Positions 1-9,952 of a stretch of DNA of 64,000 bases are shown one piece after another. The position numbers and the translations under genes are program-made. Origin of the DNA: Anodontia alba (taxonomy: Eukaryota > Mollusca > Bivalvia > Lucinida > Lucinidae); the NCBI GenBank assembly GCA_964016985.1, contig OZ024837.1, positions 39,805,207-39,869,206 of the forward strand, written 5' to 3'. The notes beneath the pieces were generated by a model. It did no database searches. It was given only the letters and a program-made list of their open reading frames with translations, and was not told the DNA's origin. Each line of letters opens with the position of its first letter. The stretch's first letter is position 1.

Positions 1-50
1 CTGAAAACTTTCAGTTTTTGATGGTGAAATTTTCAATATTGAATAGCCGT
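1..50 (+). mobile_element. CATT-family MITE, right-end fragment
   Basis: The window opens inside the right arm of the CATT-family MITE. The self-complementary CTGAAAACTTTCAG and the run into GAATAG match full copies such as 7878-8156. The terminal bases have decayed. Confidence 0.6.
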
Positions 51-131
51 GGCTATGTAGTGCTGACATAACCCTTTCGTTGGAAGGCTGATGCCCTAGG
101 TTGTGTCTTTGTTTGGGCCTCCATGGTTAAC

Positions 132-353
132 CTACTCTCCTTTCGACATCACTCGGAAAGACGTTTTTTGTTTGTTTGTTTGTTTGTTTTTATTTCAAAT
201 GAAAGTATTTGGTTCTGATTGACCATATCTTATCAGAAACCATTTGTCTTTTCTGTTTCTGTGTTTTGTTCACAAATATGTACCGAAAATTAAATTTACG
301 GCCAAAAATTTTTATAGTAAAGTGATTTTTTGGATTTTTTGTCAAAGAACATA

Positions 354-385
<32 letters not shown>

Positions 386-748
386 CTCGATGAATTTCAA
401 TTATTGATGTTTCACAACAATATTGTGAAAATTTCAGAAAAATTGAACAAACGGAATTTGTTGAAAATCTGCCTCCAAGTTACATACCCTACAGATTTCT
501 GCATAATTTGCATTCCTTTTTACTGTGGGGAAAAAGAGAAAATATTTGATTCTTTAAAAGCCAGTGACTAGATTAAAACTTTTTTTGTGAATAGGTAGTT
601 ACGACAAATAGTTTTGCATCATATCATGACAAAAGTTTGCAAATTTACTTATTTTGTGTAAAGCGCCATGCAAAAAAAAAAAAAAAAAAAACAAAAAAAG
701 AAAAAGAAAAAAAAAATGACTTTCTGAAAGCTGTCGAAAGAACAGTAG
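132..748. mobile_element. 600-bp TIR element, copy 1 (family CC)
   Basis: This stretch is colinear with 21993-22559. Both copies are bounded by the inverted ends CTACTGTSCTTTCGACATCT, imperfect here. The interior has poly-T and poly-A tracts and no open frame of note. It is a non-autonomous DNA element of unknown superfamily. Confidence 0.6.
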
Positions 749-835
749 TGAATCTATTTACATTGTAGCTTTGACTCCCAGTGCCTCTGACCGAGGTGAT
801 TGCCATCAGCTCTTATCCTTGTTTCACCAAGTGAT

Positions 836-905
836 TTAACCCATTTATTCCGAGCGTCCCATAAATGGGACATTGGCAAATAATGTAGACCCAGAACAGA
901 CGCCG
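836..905 (+). mobile_element. TTAA MITE, left-end fragment
   Basis: TTAACCCATTTA at 836 matches the left end of the complete TTAA element at 41458-41658. It runs into the common GTAGACCCAGA motif and then stops. The right end is missing. Confidence 0.4.
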
Positions 906-1048
906 CAGAGTCCCTTCCCCTCGCGCAAATAAACAAATAGGGATACTGTAGAGAAATATTTCTATTTGTTCATGAAAATATATGGTGTATGTACTCATTA
1001 GAATGGCTCATGGAGGCGATTCTAATGATTACACTGAACACACTATTA

Positions 1049-2388
1049 CGAGGGATGTTCGAAATGAATTGCTTATTGTCCTCTAGCTCGATATCCACGT
1101 GGAGCACGATAAAAACCAATACATGCCTGTATAGGGCTATTCAATATCTACACAATGGTGTATAAATGTACATGTTAGACTAAGTGTAAGACATAAAATT
1201 TGCCATTTGAATACACGCAGTCATTGACCACTGCAGTAAAAATGGTTGGTAGAAGCGTCGACAAAAAAGATGAAATACGGGCTTACATTAAAGCTCGCTC
1301 AAAACTTGGTTGTTCTTTAAAGAAGCTGATGACTGAAATTTCTACTGCTTTTGGACCTTCTTGTGTGTCTTATGACACAGTTCGGCGGTGGAAAAAGAAA
1401 TCGGAGTCTGGTGTAGAGTCCATCAAAAATGCACCGAAATCAGGTAGGCCAAAATCTGCATCTTGTAAAGAAATCGTTTCCAAAATAAAGGAAATCATTG
1501 AAGGAGATGCCAGATTTACAGTTCGTGATATTGCACGAAAGGTAGGCATATCACTATCAACGGTTCACCTTGTTTTGAAGAAGCATTTGAAAGTCAGAAA
1601 GATTTCTGCTAGATGGGTGCCACATCTGTTGACTGACGAGCAAAAGAGGCAACGGGTTAAAGTGGCCAAAAAGCTGCTTCAAATGTTTCCAAAATATGAC
1701 AAAAAGCAGTTTGCCAATGTCGTCACAGGTGATGAAACCTGGGTCCATTATTTTGAGCCCGTCAGAAAGGTTAGCAATAAGATCTGGGCCACTAAACACA
1801 GCAAATGCCCAATAATTGCCAAACGTTCTTTGAGTACAAAGAAGGTTTTGTATGCAATCTTCTTCTCTGGTGAAGGAGTCGCAATAAAAGTGCCAGTGAA
1901 AAAGGGCAAAAGCATCACCGGAAAGTACTACAAAGACGTAGTACTGAAGAAACTGAAAAAGTATTATCAGAAACGACGCCCTGCCACTGGTTTTAAACAT
2001 GTCCGTCTTCTACATGACAATGCCCCAGCTCATACCTCCGCAATAGTTACGGCGTTTTTGAAGAAAGAAAAAGTAACTGTTTTGCCTCACCCCCCGTATT
2101 CCCCAGGCCTTGCCCCATGTGATTTCTTTTTGTTTCCGAAATTGAAAGCATTCCTTGCTGGGCGGAAATACCATTCCCGACAGGCACTTGGATCTGCCAT
2201 TCATCAGTACCTTATTACTGTGCCCAAATCAGCGTACCGTGACGCCTTCAAGAAGTGGATACATCGGCTGAAACTTTGCATTTCTAACCACGGGGAGTAC
2301 TTCGAGGGCATGAAATGAGTACTTTTGGGCTAACTTGAAATTTGAAGTCTCCAGATAGAAATAAGCAATTCATTTCGAACATCCCTCG
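1049..2388 (+). mobile_element. complete mariner transposon
   Basis: A 1,340-bp element with inverted ends that match perfectly for about 28 bp, beginning CGAGGGATGTTCGAAATGAA. It is flanked by TA at 1047-1048 and 2389-2390, as expected for Tc1/mariner insertion. It holds one uninterrupted transposase frame. Intact ends plus an intact frame make it a candidate recently active copy. A second, degraded copy lies at 24661-25998. Confidence 0.92.
1242..2318 (+). CDS. mariner transposase, intact
   Basis: Encodes a 358-residue DDD transposase that would cut and rejoin the element ends in the nucleus. The catalytic residues are all visible: D164 in GDETW, D259 in HDNAPAH and D294 in APCDFF. The last two are separated by 34 residues, the D34D spacing that defines mariner. 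WVPHLL (125-130) is the usual mariner interface motif, and GRPK (69-72) sits in the linker after the N-terminal DNA-binding region. I chose the ATG at 1242 because the frame upstream opens only at a TTG, and because the second copy also starts MVGRSVDKK. Length is typical of the family. YSPGLAP differs from the common YSPDLAP. No stop or frameshift is seen; activity is unproven. Confidence 0.92.
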   Translation: MVGRSVDKKDEIRAYIKARSKLGCSLKKLMTEISTAFGPSCVSYDTVRRWKKKSESGVESIKNAPKSGRPKSASCKEIVSKIKEIIEGDARFTVRDIARKVGISLSTVHLVLKKHLKVRKISARWVPHLLTDEQKRQRVKVAKKLLQMFPKYDKKQFANVVTGDETWVHYFEPVRKVSNKIWATKHSKCPIIAKRSLSTKKVLYAIFFSGEGVAIKVPVKKGKSITGKYYKDVVLKKLKKYYQKRRPATGFKHVRLLHDNAPAHTSAIVTAFLKKEKVTVLPHPPYSPGLAPCDFFLFPKLKAFLAGRKYHSRQALGSAIHQYLITVPKSAYRDAFKKWIHRLKLCISNHGEYFEGMK

Positions 2389-2576
2389 TATTTTATAGAA
2401 GCTAAAAATGAAATTATCCCCATAAATTTGTCTCCTGACCTGACGTTGTGATTAAATCTCAGTTGCTCGAATTACTCATATCTAAAACAAATTTTCATCG
2501 TCCTAAAGATGCTTGGGCCATTAAAATTCTGCTGTAATTTATTTAAGGGAACGTTTCGGCTAACAAAAGGAAGTAC

Positions 2577-2629
2577 CGTATTTACCCTAAGTTTCTGAAC
2601 ACCTTAACTCTACTAAATTTCGAGTGATC
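2577..2629 (+). mobile_element. fragment of the CCGTATTTACC-ended element
   Basis: CCGTATTTACCCTAAG matches the left end of the element at 15919-16133. It is cut off by the TTAA MITE that follows. Confidence 0.4.
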
Positions 2630-2633
2630 TTAA

Positions 2634-2839
2634 CCCTTGACATGCTGAATAAATTAATATGTCACGCCCACGTCAAAATGTCAGCCAATCAGATTCCTTG
2701 ATCCAGCTTATTGATATGAATTCACATACTGAATGGCAAAAAGTGCAGATCCGGATCAGTTGGCTTCTTCAGAAGCCAACTGATCTGGTTCTACACTGTT
2801 TGCAAAGTCAGGGTATATCCGGGTTCAGCAGGACAAGGG
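2634..2839. mobile_element. piggyBac-like TTAA MITE
   Basis: TTAA direct repeats at 2630-2633 and 2840-2843 bound inverted ends of the form CCCTTGNCNTGCTGAA. The centre is a long hairpin around CAGTTGGCTTCTTCAGAAGC. A TTAA target with ends starting CCC is the piggyBac pattern. There is no coding capacity. Sister copies are at 28018, 30224 and, in part, 35797, 53711 and 24129. Confidence 0.75.
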
Positions 2840-3049
2840 TTAATTGCGGAATTTTACTGTATAATTGGAGAGCATGGGATGTTATATACAATACATGTAC
2901 AAGACCTGCTAATGTAAAATATATGATAACAAAACTATGGAACCAACTTACCCGCCATTTTCTGTATAGCTCGCGCCACGCAATACTTGCCACTAAAGTG
3001 ATGCTTTTTCAAATCCGCAAGTTGTATGAAGCCTGAAATGAATGTGATA

Positions 3050-3382
3050 CATTTGACACTCGTTATCTCGAAATCCAAGAGACGCTCTGAAATACTTCGA
3101 GCTTTCCGTACCTCGACATAGCAGATTTGCAAAATTGAGGAAAAAATAAATCGATCAGCCACATTTAGCACATGAATATGTAAGCTGACCCCTGAAATTT
3201 GAGATATATTGAAAATATTGTGGAAAAGAGGAGAAATCCGCTCCTTAGGAGCAATTTCTCCTCTTTTCCACAATATGTTTTTACCTGTTGTTAGATTTCA
3301 GTGTTAAAACAGGGACCAGATTTTCACTTCGAGATAAGCGGTTATTCTAGATAAGCGAAGTCGAGATAAGGAGAGTCGACTG
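3050..3382. mobile_element. pogo/Tigger-like MITE with central hairpin
   Basis: Ends are close to CAGTCGACTCTCGTTATCTC in inverted orientation, with TA at both sides. The middle is a hairpin based on GTGGAAAAGAGGAGAAAT. Same family as 31901-32214 and 40480-40814. The superfamily is inferred only from end sequence and TA target. Confidence 0.65.
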
Positions 3383-3630
3383 TAAAAAGTACCTTCTGAC
3401 ATGCCAGCCCAACAAAGATTCTTATCAGCTGCACAATTTTAGGATGACCGTTGTCCACGCGAAGAAACATTACTATCCAAAATGCGTCCAGTGAAGAATG
3501 CGCAGGCTGATCTGAATTCTTTTTTTTTTTTTTTTTTGGTCGGCGCCTCCTCCCCATTCCAACCCCATTTGTTTTACATACCGTGCATGTAGATATACAA
3601 TATATACAATACAGAGTTAACCAGAGCGAA

Positions 3631-3631
<1 letters not shown>

Positions 3632-3695
<64 letters not shown>

Positions 3696-3711
3696 TGTGT
3701 GTGTGTGTGTT
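3632..3711 (+). repeat. GT/GC microsatellite
   Basis: Alternating (GT)n, (GTGC)n and (GT)n blocks. The apparent histidine/threonine-rich frames on the minus strand are translation of the repeat and are not genes. Confidence 0.95.
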
Positions 3712-3714
3712 AGA

Positions 3715-3905
3715 CAAATGGAAAGGTAGATTAGTAGGTTGGATGGGATATGCATACATGCAGGTCAGTGGGCAGGTCGGTGAATTGTAGGTTGGTGTGT
3801 TGAGGGTCTGTAGATGTATGGCAGGTGGGTATGCAGGTGGGTATGAAAGTCGTTAGGTATCTCGTATGGGTAGGCGGGTAGGTATCCGGTATGGGTGGGT
3901 AAGTA
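3715..3905 (+). repeat. degenerate G-rich GGTAGGT-type repeat
   Basis: Many imperfect repeats of GGTAGGT, GGGTATG and GGTGGGT on the plus strand. No regular period could be fixed by eye. Confidence 0.5.
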
Positions 3906-4069
3906 TTTATAGTCTTATCAATATTTATATTGTATTTTGAAAGAGAGAGAACTTCTGGCTGAATTCTAGACACATGTAGGCAAGTCGGTGGCTAGGTAGT
4001 AGTGTAAACAGCCATGAAAGTGTTCATGTCAAGTTAAATTGTCAGCGAAAGTAAATGCAAGATGCTTAA

Positions 4070-4399
4070 CATCACGAAAACATGCCTATAAAATTTTGAC
4101 CCCCTTAAACCCCACTTTTATACAGTAAATGGGGTTTACAAGGGTATACATTATTTTTCTTATTTCTGCTCGAAAACATAAATTGTGGGTACTCGTTAGA
4201 ACCGCCTAGTTCAGGCGGTTCTAACGAATTGTGGATACTCGTTAGAACTGCCTAGACGAGGCGGTTCTAACGAGTTCCCACAATATATGTTTTCGAGCAG
4301 AAATAAGAAACAATAACAGATATTTTTATCTGAAAATTTTCATTTTTTGGTGGTAAAATTTTAGTACATGTATATTTGAATAGGTGTGTTTTCGAAACG
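4070..4399 (+). mobile_element. CATT-family MITE with doubled core
   Basis: Left end CATCACGAAAACATGCCTAT, right end decayed (TTCGAAACG). The central palindromic unit is present twice in a row (about 4186-4275), unlike other copies. The flanking base is A on both sides. Confidence 0.75.
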
Positions 4400-4531
4400 A
4401 GTTGACATCCAGTCAAGGAATGGTTGGAGGCACAGGTCAGCAGGTACGTTTTCTGTTCTGAAGTTCCGGCTCCAATGACTAATTCAGCAGATGACGAGTT
4501 GATGTTTTTGTGCTTACAGTGTATATTCTTA

Positions 4532-4750
4532 CGACATGAAAGTCCCAACAAAGGAATGAAGCATAGCTGAAAAAATTTCCCGCCTGTAGTGGGATCCCAA
4601 CCCCGTTTTGTTCCAATAAAAATTCAATGTTCTAACCACTGAGCCAAAGAGTGGACTCCCTGACGCAGTTGTCAAAGATTGAATATTTTCCTACAAGCTA
4701 TGCGTAATCTGCCAAGACAGATAATCGAAGGTAGGAGTGCTAGGCCGTTA
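4532..4750 (-). mobile_element. tRNA-related SINE (family R), copy 1
   Basis: On the minus strand the segment has a box-A-like TGGCTCAGTGGTTA and a box-B-like GGTTGGGATCCC about 40 bases apart, as in a pol III promoter of a tRNA-derived SINE. It is similar to 4829-5040 and 13309-13535. Its ends are not certain. Confidence 0.55.
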
Positions 4751-4828
4751 CACTCCCCCTTTTCATCATTTATGATGACGCGAAGCCATTTTCGGCGAAA
4801 TTAAATCCAATCCCGGACGAGACCCCAT

Positions 4829-5040
4829 CTTACGACATGAAAGTCGCAACAAAGAAATGAAGCATAGCTGAAAAAAAACCGCCTGTAGTGGGATTGATCC
4901 AGTGCTCTTACCACTGAGCTAAAGAGTCGACACCCTGACGCAGTTGTCAGAGATTGAATATATACATGTACCAACAAGTTACTAAGCATAATCTACCAAG
5001 GCAGATAATCGAAGATAGGAGTGCTTGGTCGTAACAATAT
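4829..5040 (-). mobile_element. tRNA-related SINE (family R), copy 2
   Basis: Colinear with copy 1, from the ACGACATGAAAGTCGCAAC end to the GATAGGAGTGCT end. The box regions are partly decayed. Confidence 0.55.
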
Positions 5041-5084
5041 ATACGTAAATGCATAAATAAAATTAAAAAAAAAAAAATGCTTAA

Positions 5085-5289
5085 CACTTTTATCCCTGAG
5101 TTTCTGCAATAGACCCTTCCGACTTTGAATTTCGACACGTCCATTGTTGCAAATACGAACGTCCGTCAAATATCCAGGACCAAAAGACAAACAGTGTAGA
5201 TCCTGATGAGACGGCTCATCTTTAGCCATTCCATTTTGGATCTACACTGTTTGCATCATTACTTCTTTTGATCTGCCCGGCAGAAAGGG
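5085..5289. mobile_element. TTAA MITE, diverged
   Basis: TTAA at 5081-5084 and 5290-5293 flank imperfect inverted ends (ACTTTTATCCCTGAG against its partner CCGGCAGAAAGGG). The centre carries the GCAAACAGTGTAGATC hairpin seen in other TTAA MITEs. Confidence 0.5.
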
Positions 5290-5325
5290 TTAATACAATA
5301 TTCATGACAAATCAAACCCTATATA

Positions 5326-5511
5326 CAGTTGACTCTCGTTATCTCAAACTCTGACAACTCAAACTACCGCTTAAGTCAAACTAAATTTTTGACAATTTCG
5401 ATTTAATTTTGCTTTATGTTCTTAACATTTCTGCTCCATGTATCTCAATCTACTTTTATCTCAAACTGAAAGTTCTGATCCTTTGGAGTTTGAGATAACA
5501 AGAGTCCACTG
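5326..5511. mobile_element. pogo-like MITE, 186 bp
   Basis: Inverted ends CAGTTGACTCTCGTTATCTC and its near-complement ending ...AGTCCACTG. TA is present on the left; the right flank has mutated to GA. Confidence 0.65.
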
Positions 5512-6245
5512 GACTTTGAAGAAAAAGGAAACAATCAAATCGCATGCTAGGTATTGAGTTATCCCACACAAATTCTGCATATTCAAAGAGTGGTCTTACA
5601 AAGAAAATATATAATGTCTCAAATGATTTTCTTTCAAGCTAGAATTTTATCCTTTTTATATCATTGTTAAGGTACCGAATCTTGATATCCATGTAATCTA
5701 AGAGTCCATGCCATGTTAAATCGTCAGCGAAAGTTAGTGCAAGATACTTGACATTACTTGGCATTCAGTCAACGGAATAGAGGATAAAGTGGATTTAATA
5801 AACTTATGAGGGAAGACCTCAAGTATGCAGATACATTAACACGCAAATATATCATAGCAGTTTGAACTGTGGGTGGGTTTTTTTGTTGTTTTTGTTGTTT
5901 GTTTTTTTTTTTTTTCTGTATGAAAAAGGGGAATGCTGAAAATCGTGTCAACAGATATATGCGATGTAAAAGGTTGATACAAATAACAAACAAGTAACAA
6001 GCCTTAAAAATTCAAACAAGGTCTTTCTTACGTATCATTTTGCCAACTTGGATTCTATGCTACAGTAAATTCATTTTAATGGCAATATCTGGGAGTAAAT
6101 GAGTAATGTTTTCCTTTAACGAAAATCCCCATGAAGACGAGGTGTAAATATTTCCATGTCAAAGTTATTTCCCTCTAAACTGTATTCATTGTAGGAATGA
6201 ATTTTATTTGTGTGGATTTAATCATATCATCATCATAATCGGATT
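5512..6245. other. no gene; repeat fragments
   Basis: No frame or RNA gene is supported. 5706-5765 repeats part of 4017-4069, and 6000-6110 resembles the right half of the element at 40030-40356. 5878-5920 is a G/T-rich low-complexity tract. Confidence 0.4.
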
Positions 6246-6250
6246 TTTTA

Positions 6251-7423
6251 TTAACGTGCAGGTACAGGGATAACATCCACATCAGTGGGCCCCCTTCCAG
6301 ATAGCTGGCTTGCTGCACGCATGGCAGATCTCACACCAGATCTCCAGGTATGTCTCTCATGAGGGTTGATAGCCGAGAGCTTCCACTCTCTGCAATCCCT
6401 CTCTGTCAGCTGCTTCCATGTCATCTTGGGCCTCCCAGGCCTATGCTTTCCATCAACCTGTATGTCAAAGAATGTCTTGACTGCACCATTGGAGCGTTCC
6501 ACATGTCCATATCATCGGGGTCTTCTCTCCTTTAGAATGAGGTCCAGATCCTCAATGCCAAGCCGCACAAGTAGCTCACTGGTTCTGGTGGTGACAATGT
6601 CTTGCGGCCTGACATTGCAGATCTGTCTGACCATTGCCCTGTAATTTCGCTGCAGACGCTGGAGGTTTGGCTTTGTCAACGGCCAAGTCTCTCTGGCATA
6701 GAGCATTGAGCTCCGCACACAAGAGCTGTACTCACTGCCACTGTGTTTTGAAAGAGAGTTGGCGTGTAGAACTTGTAGCAGATCCTTGAACTTCTTCCAG
6801 GCAGTTTTCACACGTGTTGTGGTTGAAAGTTCACAGGCACCTGCTACAGAGAGCATGTCTCCTAGGTAGCAAAAGGAAGCTTCTACCTCAAGATTGTCAG
6901 GTCCGAGCTGGGCTTCCTTCTGTGGTCTGCCATCCAAGGGGCGTGCAGTTCCCTGGCTCCGTGTACATCTGTAGTCAGGGTCTTTTGTCAAGCGCTTGAG
7001 CCCACTGCATTTCTTGTGCATCCAGTGCTTGCAGCCATTGCAGAAGATGCTGTTGCTGCCCACTCAAGAGCGACAGACGGCGCATGGAAACTCGCCTGAA
7101 CTCTGCAGGAGGAGGTCCGGCCCCATACCCCAGGTCATGATATTTGTCTTTCCTGCATTTACTCTTAGTCCTTTCTTCTCCATTGCTTCTTTCCAAGTCA
7201 AGAGCCTCCTGACTCATTACTCAAAGGATTCAGCGATGATAACAAGGTCATCGGTATCGAGGTCCTCCCAGGGGACCCGAGAGCGGAACTCTCGTGATAA
7301 GGCTTCAAGCACAATGATGAAGAGCATCGGGCTGAGTACTGATCCTTGGTGAACACCAACCTTCACTTCAAACTCTTCACTGTACCCCTTACCAACACGG
7401 ACACAGAAATGCAGTGGGCTCAA
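6251..7423 (-). pseudogene. decayed LINE reverse transcriptase fragment
   Basis: The minus strand, read from 7423 down to 6251, keeps the C-terminal half of a non-LTR retrotransposon protein. GVHQGSVLSPMLF (near 7360) is a reverse-transcriptase palm motif. The next motif, normally YADD or FADD, reads DTDD, so the catalytic aspartate pair is out of its usual context. A stop follows at about 7217, then at least two changes of frame. A Cys/His cluster (CNGCKHWMHKKC, near 7000-7040) resembles a small zinc finger. The tail has the PGRPKMTW motif common at LINE C-termini. The 5' half is missing. I cannot assign the clade; it is not functional. Confidence 0.75.
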
Positions 7424-7424
7424 T

Positions 7425-7700
7425 CGAAGGGTAAATTATGGCGAATTACTCAAACTGAATAAAGCCCTCTTCGGGCTTTTGCAGTTTGTGAGTGATATGC
7501 CGGAGTTTATATATCGATAAAATACATAAAAATAATGATTCATTCTTCATAATTCCAACTTTCTCATCAAAATATTGAAAGTGCTGTCAAAAATGTCATA
7601 ATTTTAGACGGCGGAAGGAAAATAGACCCGACGGATTCCTGCTCTAGACTGTATTGAAATGTAGAACGTTTCCTACAACCAATGAAATTGCGTGAAATCA
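7425..7700. repeat. dispersed repeat BB, copy 1
   Basis: Shares GAGTTTATATATCGATAAAAT, a short AAAGCCC hairpin and GGCGGAAGGAAAATAGA with 12668-12896, 15387-15700 and 43988-44200. Probably a mobile element; its ends were not found. Confidence 0.5.
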
Positions 7701-7877
7701 GTGTAAAGATGAGGAGTTGGAACTATAACTTTTAAGAAAATTATGGTATGTACCTTGTATAATATCCTTGCACGGTTCATGTGTAAACGTTGCTAAAATC
7801 TCTGAAATAGAAAATATGTCACACTGAAAATATAAATCTGACAAAAACAAGTGCATTGTTTACGTCAGTATGCAACA

Positions 7878-8156
7878 CATCACGAAAACATACCTATATA
7901 ATTTGGATCCCCTTAAACCCCAATTTTATATAGTAAAACTGGGGTTTAATGAGGTATACATTATTTTTCTTATTTCTGCTCAAAAACATAGATTGTGGGT
8001 ACTGGTTAGAACCGCCTCGCCGAGGCGGTTCTAACGAGTACCCACAATCTATGTTTTGAGCATGAATATGGAAAATATCAGGATTTTTATCTGAAAACTT
8101 TCAGTTTTTTGGTGGTGAAATTTTCAATATACATGAATAGGCGTGTTTTCGTAATG
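7878..8156 (+). mobile_element. CATT-family MITE, full copy
   Basis: A 279-bp element from CATCACGAAAACATACC to GCGTGTTTTCGTAATG. The arms flank a hairpin of about 95 bp. Both flanks are A (7877 and 8157). There is no coding capacity. Confidence 0.85.
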
Positions 8157-8666
8157 ATATATGTTCAGTATGTAAAATTCATACTTTTAGTACCATAAGA
8201 CGCTCGTTTGATTCTCATAAGGTTACTCACGGAGGCGCTTGTAATGAGTATACCTGAACGGTTTCGCGGTCACTGTAACCGAACGCGCTTGAAATTCTAT
8301 TTCAGCAATCCCTAACCTGGGAGATTCAAAAACAATATGAACCCCTCAAAGCACAACTGTGCTTTCGGGTCGTGTGCGGATAGCGAAGGTCCAGATCAGA
8401 TCGGATACACAGTCTGATCAGGGCCTTCACTGTCTACGAACATAATTACTGGATACTTAGTAATGTATGAATGCAGAGCAAAGGACTGGATGATATTTTG
8501 CGCATGCGCAGGGTAATCTGCGCCTGCGCATTTTGTGCACTTTTTCACTTGACATGGCAAATATCTTCGCTATTGATTCTGAATACTTTCAATATCGAGA
8601 CAGGCTAAGGATTGAGGATGCAGTACGTGGGATAAAATAACTTCCAGGTTTTGAAAACTGACTTTT
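8157..8666. other. no gene; short inverted repeat only
   Basis: 8375-8450 is an imperfect hairpin built on CCAGATCAGATCGG, one of many such motifs in the window. Nothing else recognised. Confidence 0.4.
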
Positions 8667-8771
8667 CATTACGAAAACACGCCTATTCAAATATATAGAA
8701 AATTTCACCTCCAAAAACGGAAAATTTTCAGATAAAAAGCTCTGATATTTTTCATATTTCTGCTCAAAACA
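8667..8771 (-). mobile_element. CATT-family MITE, truncated
   Basis: One end (CATTACGAAAACACGCC) and its arm are present, up to GCTCAAAACAGAG. The rest is replaced by the foldback element that begins at about 8787. Confidence 0.7.
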
Positions 8772-8786
8772 GAGCAGAACTAACGA

Positions 8787-9282
8787 GAGTTTATTCATTC
8801 TCTTATTTTAAATATGGGATTTATAAACCGAGGGAGGTGGTAAAAAAAATCCGATAAAGAAACGAGTGCGAAGCACGAGTTTCTTTATCGGATTTTTTTT
8901 ACCACCTCCCTCGGTTTATAAATCCAAAATTAAAATAGGAGAAATAAATAAACTGTATATTACATGCATTTCGCCGCAATAGAGTACACCATTTAAGAGG
9001 CTTTTGTGGCAAGACTAGTCTGCAAGTTTGTTTACGCTGTCATTTCTATTTTGGGTCGGCGTAGTAATAAATAATATATTTAGGATAGCTTTTGTTTTTA
9101 TCCTAAATGATATTGACAGCAGGCTCAAAATCTAGGCTGTTCATATGTTACTAAAAAAAGGAGTTCCGGTTAAAGAGATTTATTTCCCCGGCTAAGAGGA
9201 AATATTTCTTCTTAGAAAACAAGGAAAATACCAGTTTTATGTCTGGTAGAAATCATGGTATTTCTTGGTTATATATATATAT
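8787..9282 (+). mobile_element. foldback element K, left half
   Basis: Matches the left half of the complete K element at 9947-11120, including its terminal hairpin around GTGCGAAGCAC. It stops at the central AT tract, where a candidate solo LTR begins. The right half is absent. Confidence 0.75.
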
Positions 9283-9867
9283 TGCTATATAACAGGGTGT
9301 TCAATTATTTTAAACATCATGTTTACTATGTTTCCATAAATAGCTTTATTTACTATGTTTCCAAAAATAACTTTCTAGAACAACATGTTTACAATAACAT
9401 GATGTTTACGTCCTTGATTCTGGACTGAGTTTTTTTTGGCATGTCATGGAAGATTTAGAAGTTTCTTGATTGGAACTGGAAAGTAAGAGATGCTTGTAGT
9501 AAATTCTTTTTCTAGAACGTTCTTTGACATTATATAAGGAGAGAAGATTTTCATCTGGGCATCTTTGTATACTTTCACTGGAAATTATTCTATACTGGAT
9601 TACTTTAATATTTTATTCATTCTGGACTTAAATTCTGAATTCAGGAACTTTAAATTGTGGGATCAGAAACTGATATTCAAAGGATTTGTTTTATAAATTC
9701 TTGTGGATTATTTTTGAGGGACTGTGTGACATAAACTTGAAAGGTACTGTTAACTTACATTCTTTTGTTTTGAATCTTATCTTATTTTTTTGTGAATAAA
9801 TATTGTTAATAATTTAAAGCTTGTTGCTGGATTCACTTTCATTTCTTTCTCGTTAGGCCTGGCTCGT

Positions 9868-9871
<4 letters not shown>
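9283..9871 (+). mobile_element. candidate solo LTR
   Basis: A 589-bp segment starting TG and ending CA (TGCTATAT...CTCGTAACA). It has a TATA-like TATATAAGG at 9531 and AATAAA at 9795-9800, in the order expected for U3-R-U5. It sits in an AT dinucleotide tract, so a target duplication (ATAT on both sides) cannot be told from the microsatellite. No internal retrovirus-like genes are next to it. Confidence 0.5.

Positions 9872-9946
<75 letters not shown>
9872..9946 (+). repeat. AT and GA microsatellites
   Basis: (AT)n followed directly by (GA)n, lying between the solo LTR and the complete K foldback element. Confidence 0.95.

Positions 9947-9952
<6 letters not shown>

Larger units (their letters stand above)
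986..2534 (+). mobile_element. pogo-like MITE (family C) split by a mariner
   Basis: Positions 986-1048 carry the ATTAGAAT hairpin of family C. Positions 2391-2534 carry its right arm, ending ...TTCTGCTG before TA. Complete relatives such as 38320-38677 are continuous across this point. The mariner at 1049-2388 therefore landed at a TA inside an older MITE. Confidence 0.65.

Noticed and set aside
1557..2000. 147-codon minus-strand frame opposite the mariner transposase
   Set aside because: Shadow of the intact transposase frame.
3342..3759. Histidine/threonine-rich minus-strand frames
   Set aside because: Translation of the GT/GC microsatellite and poly-T tract.
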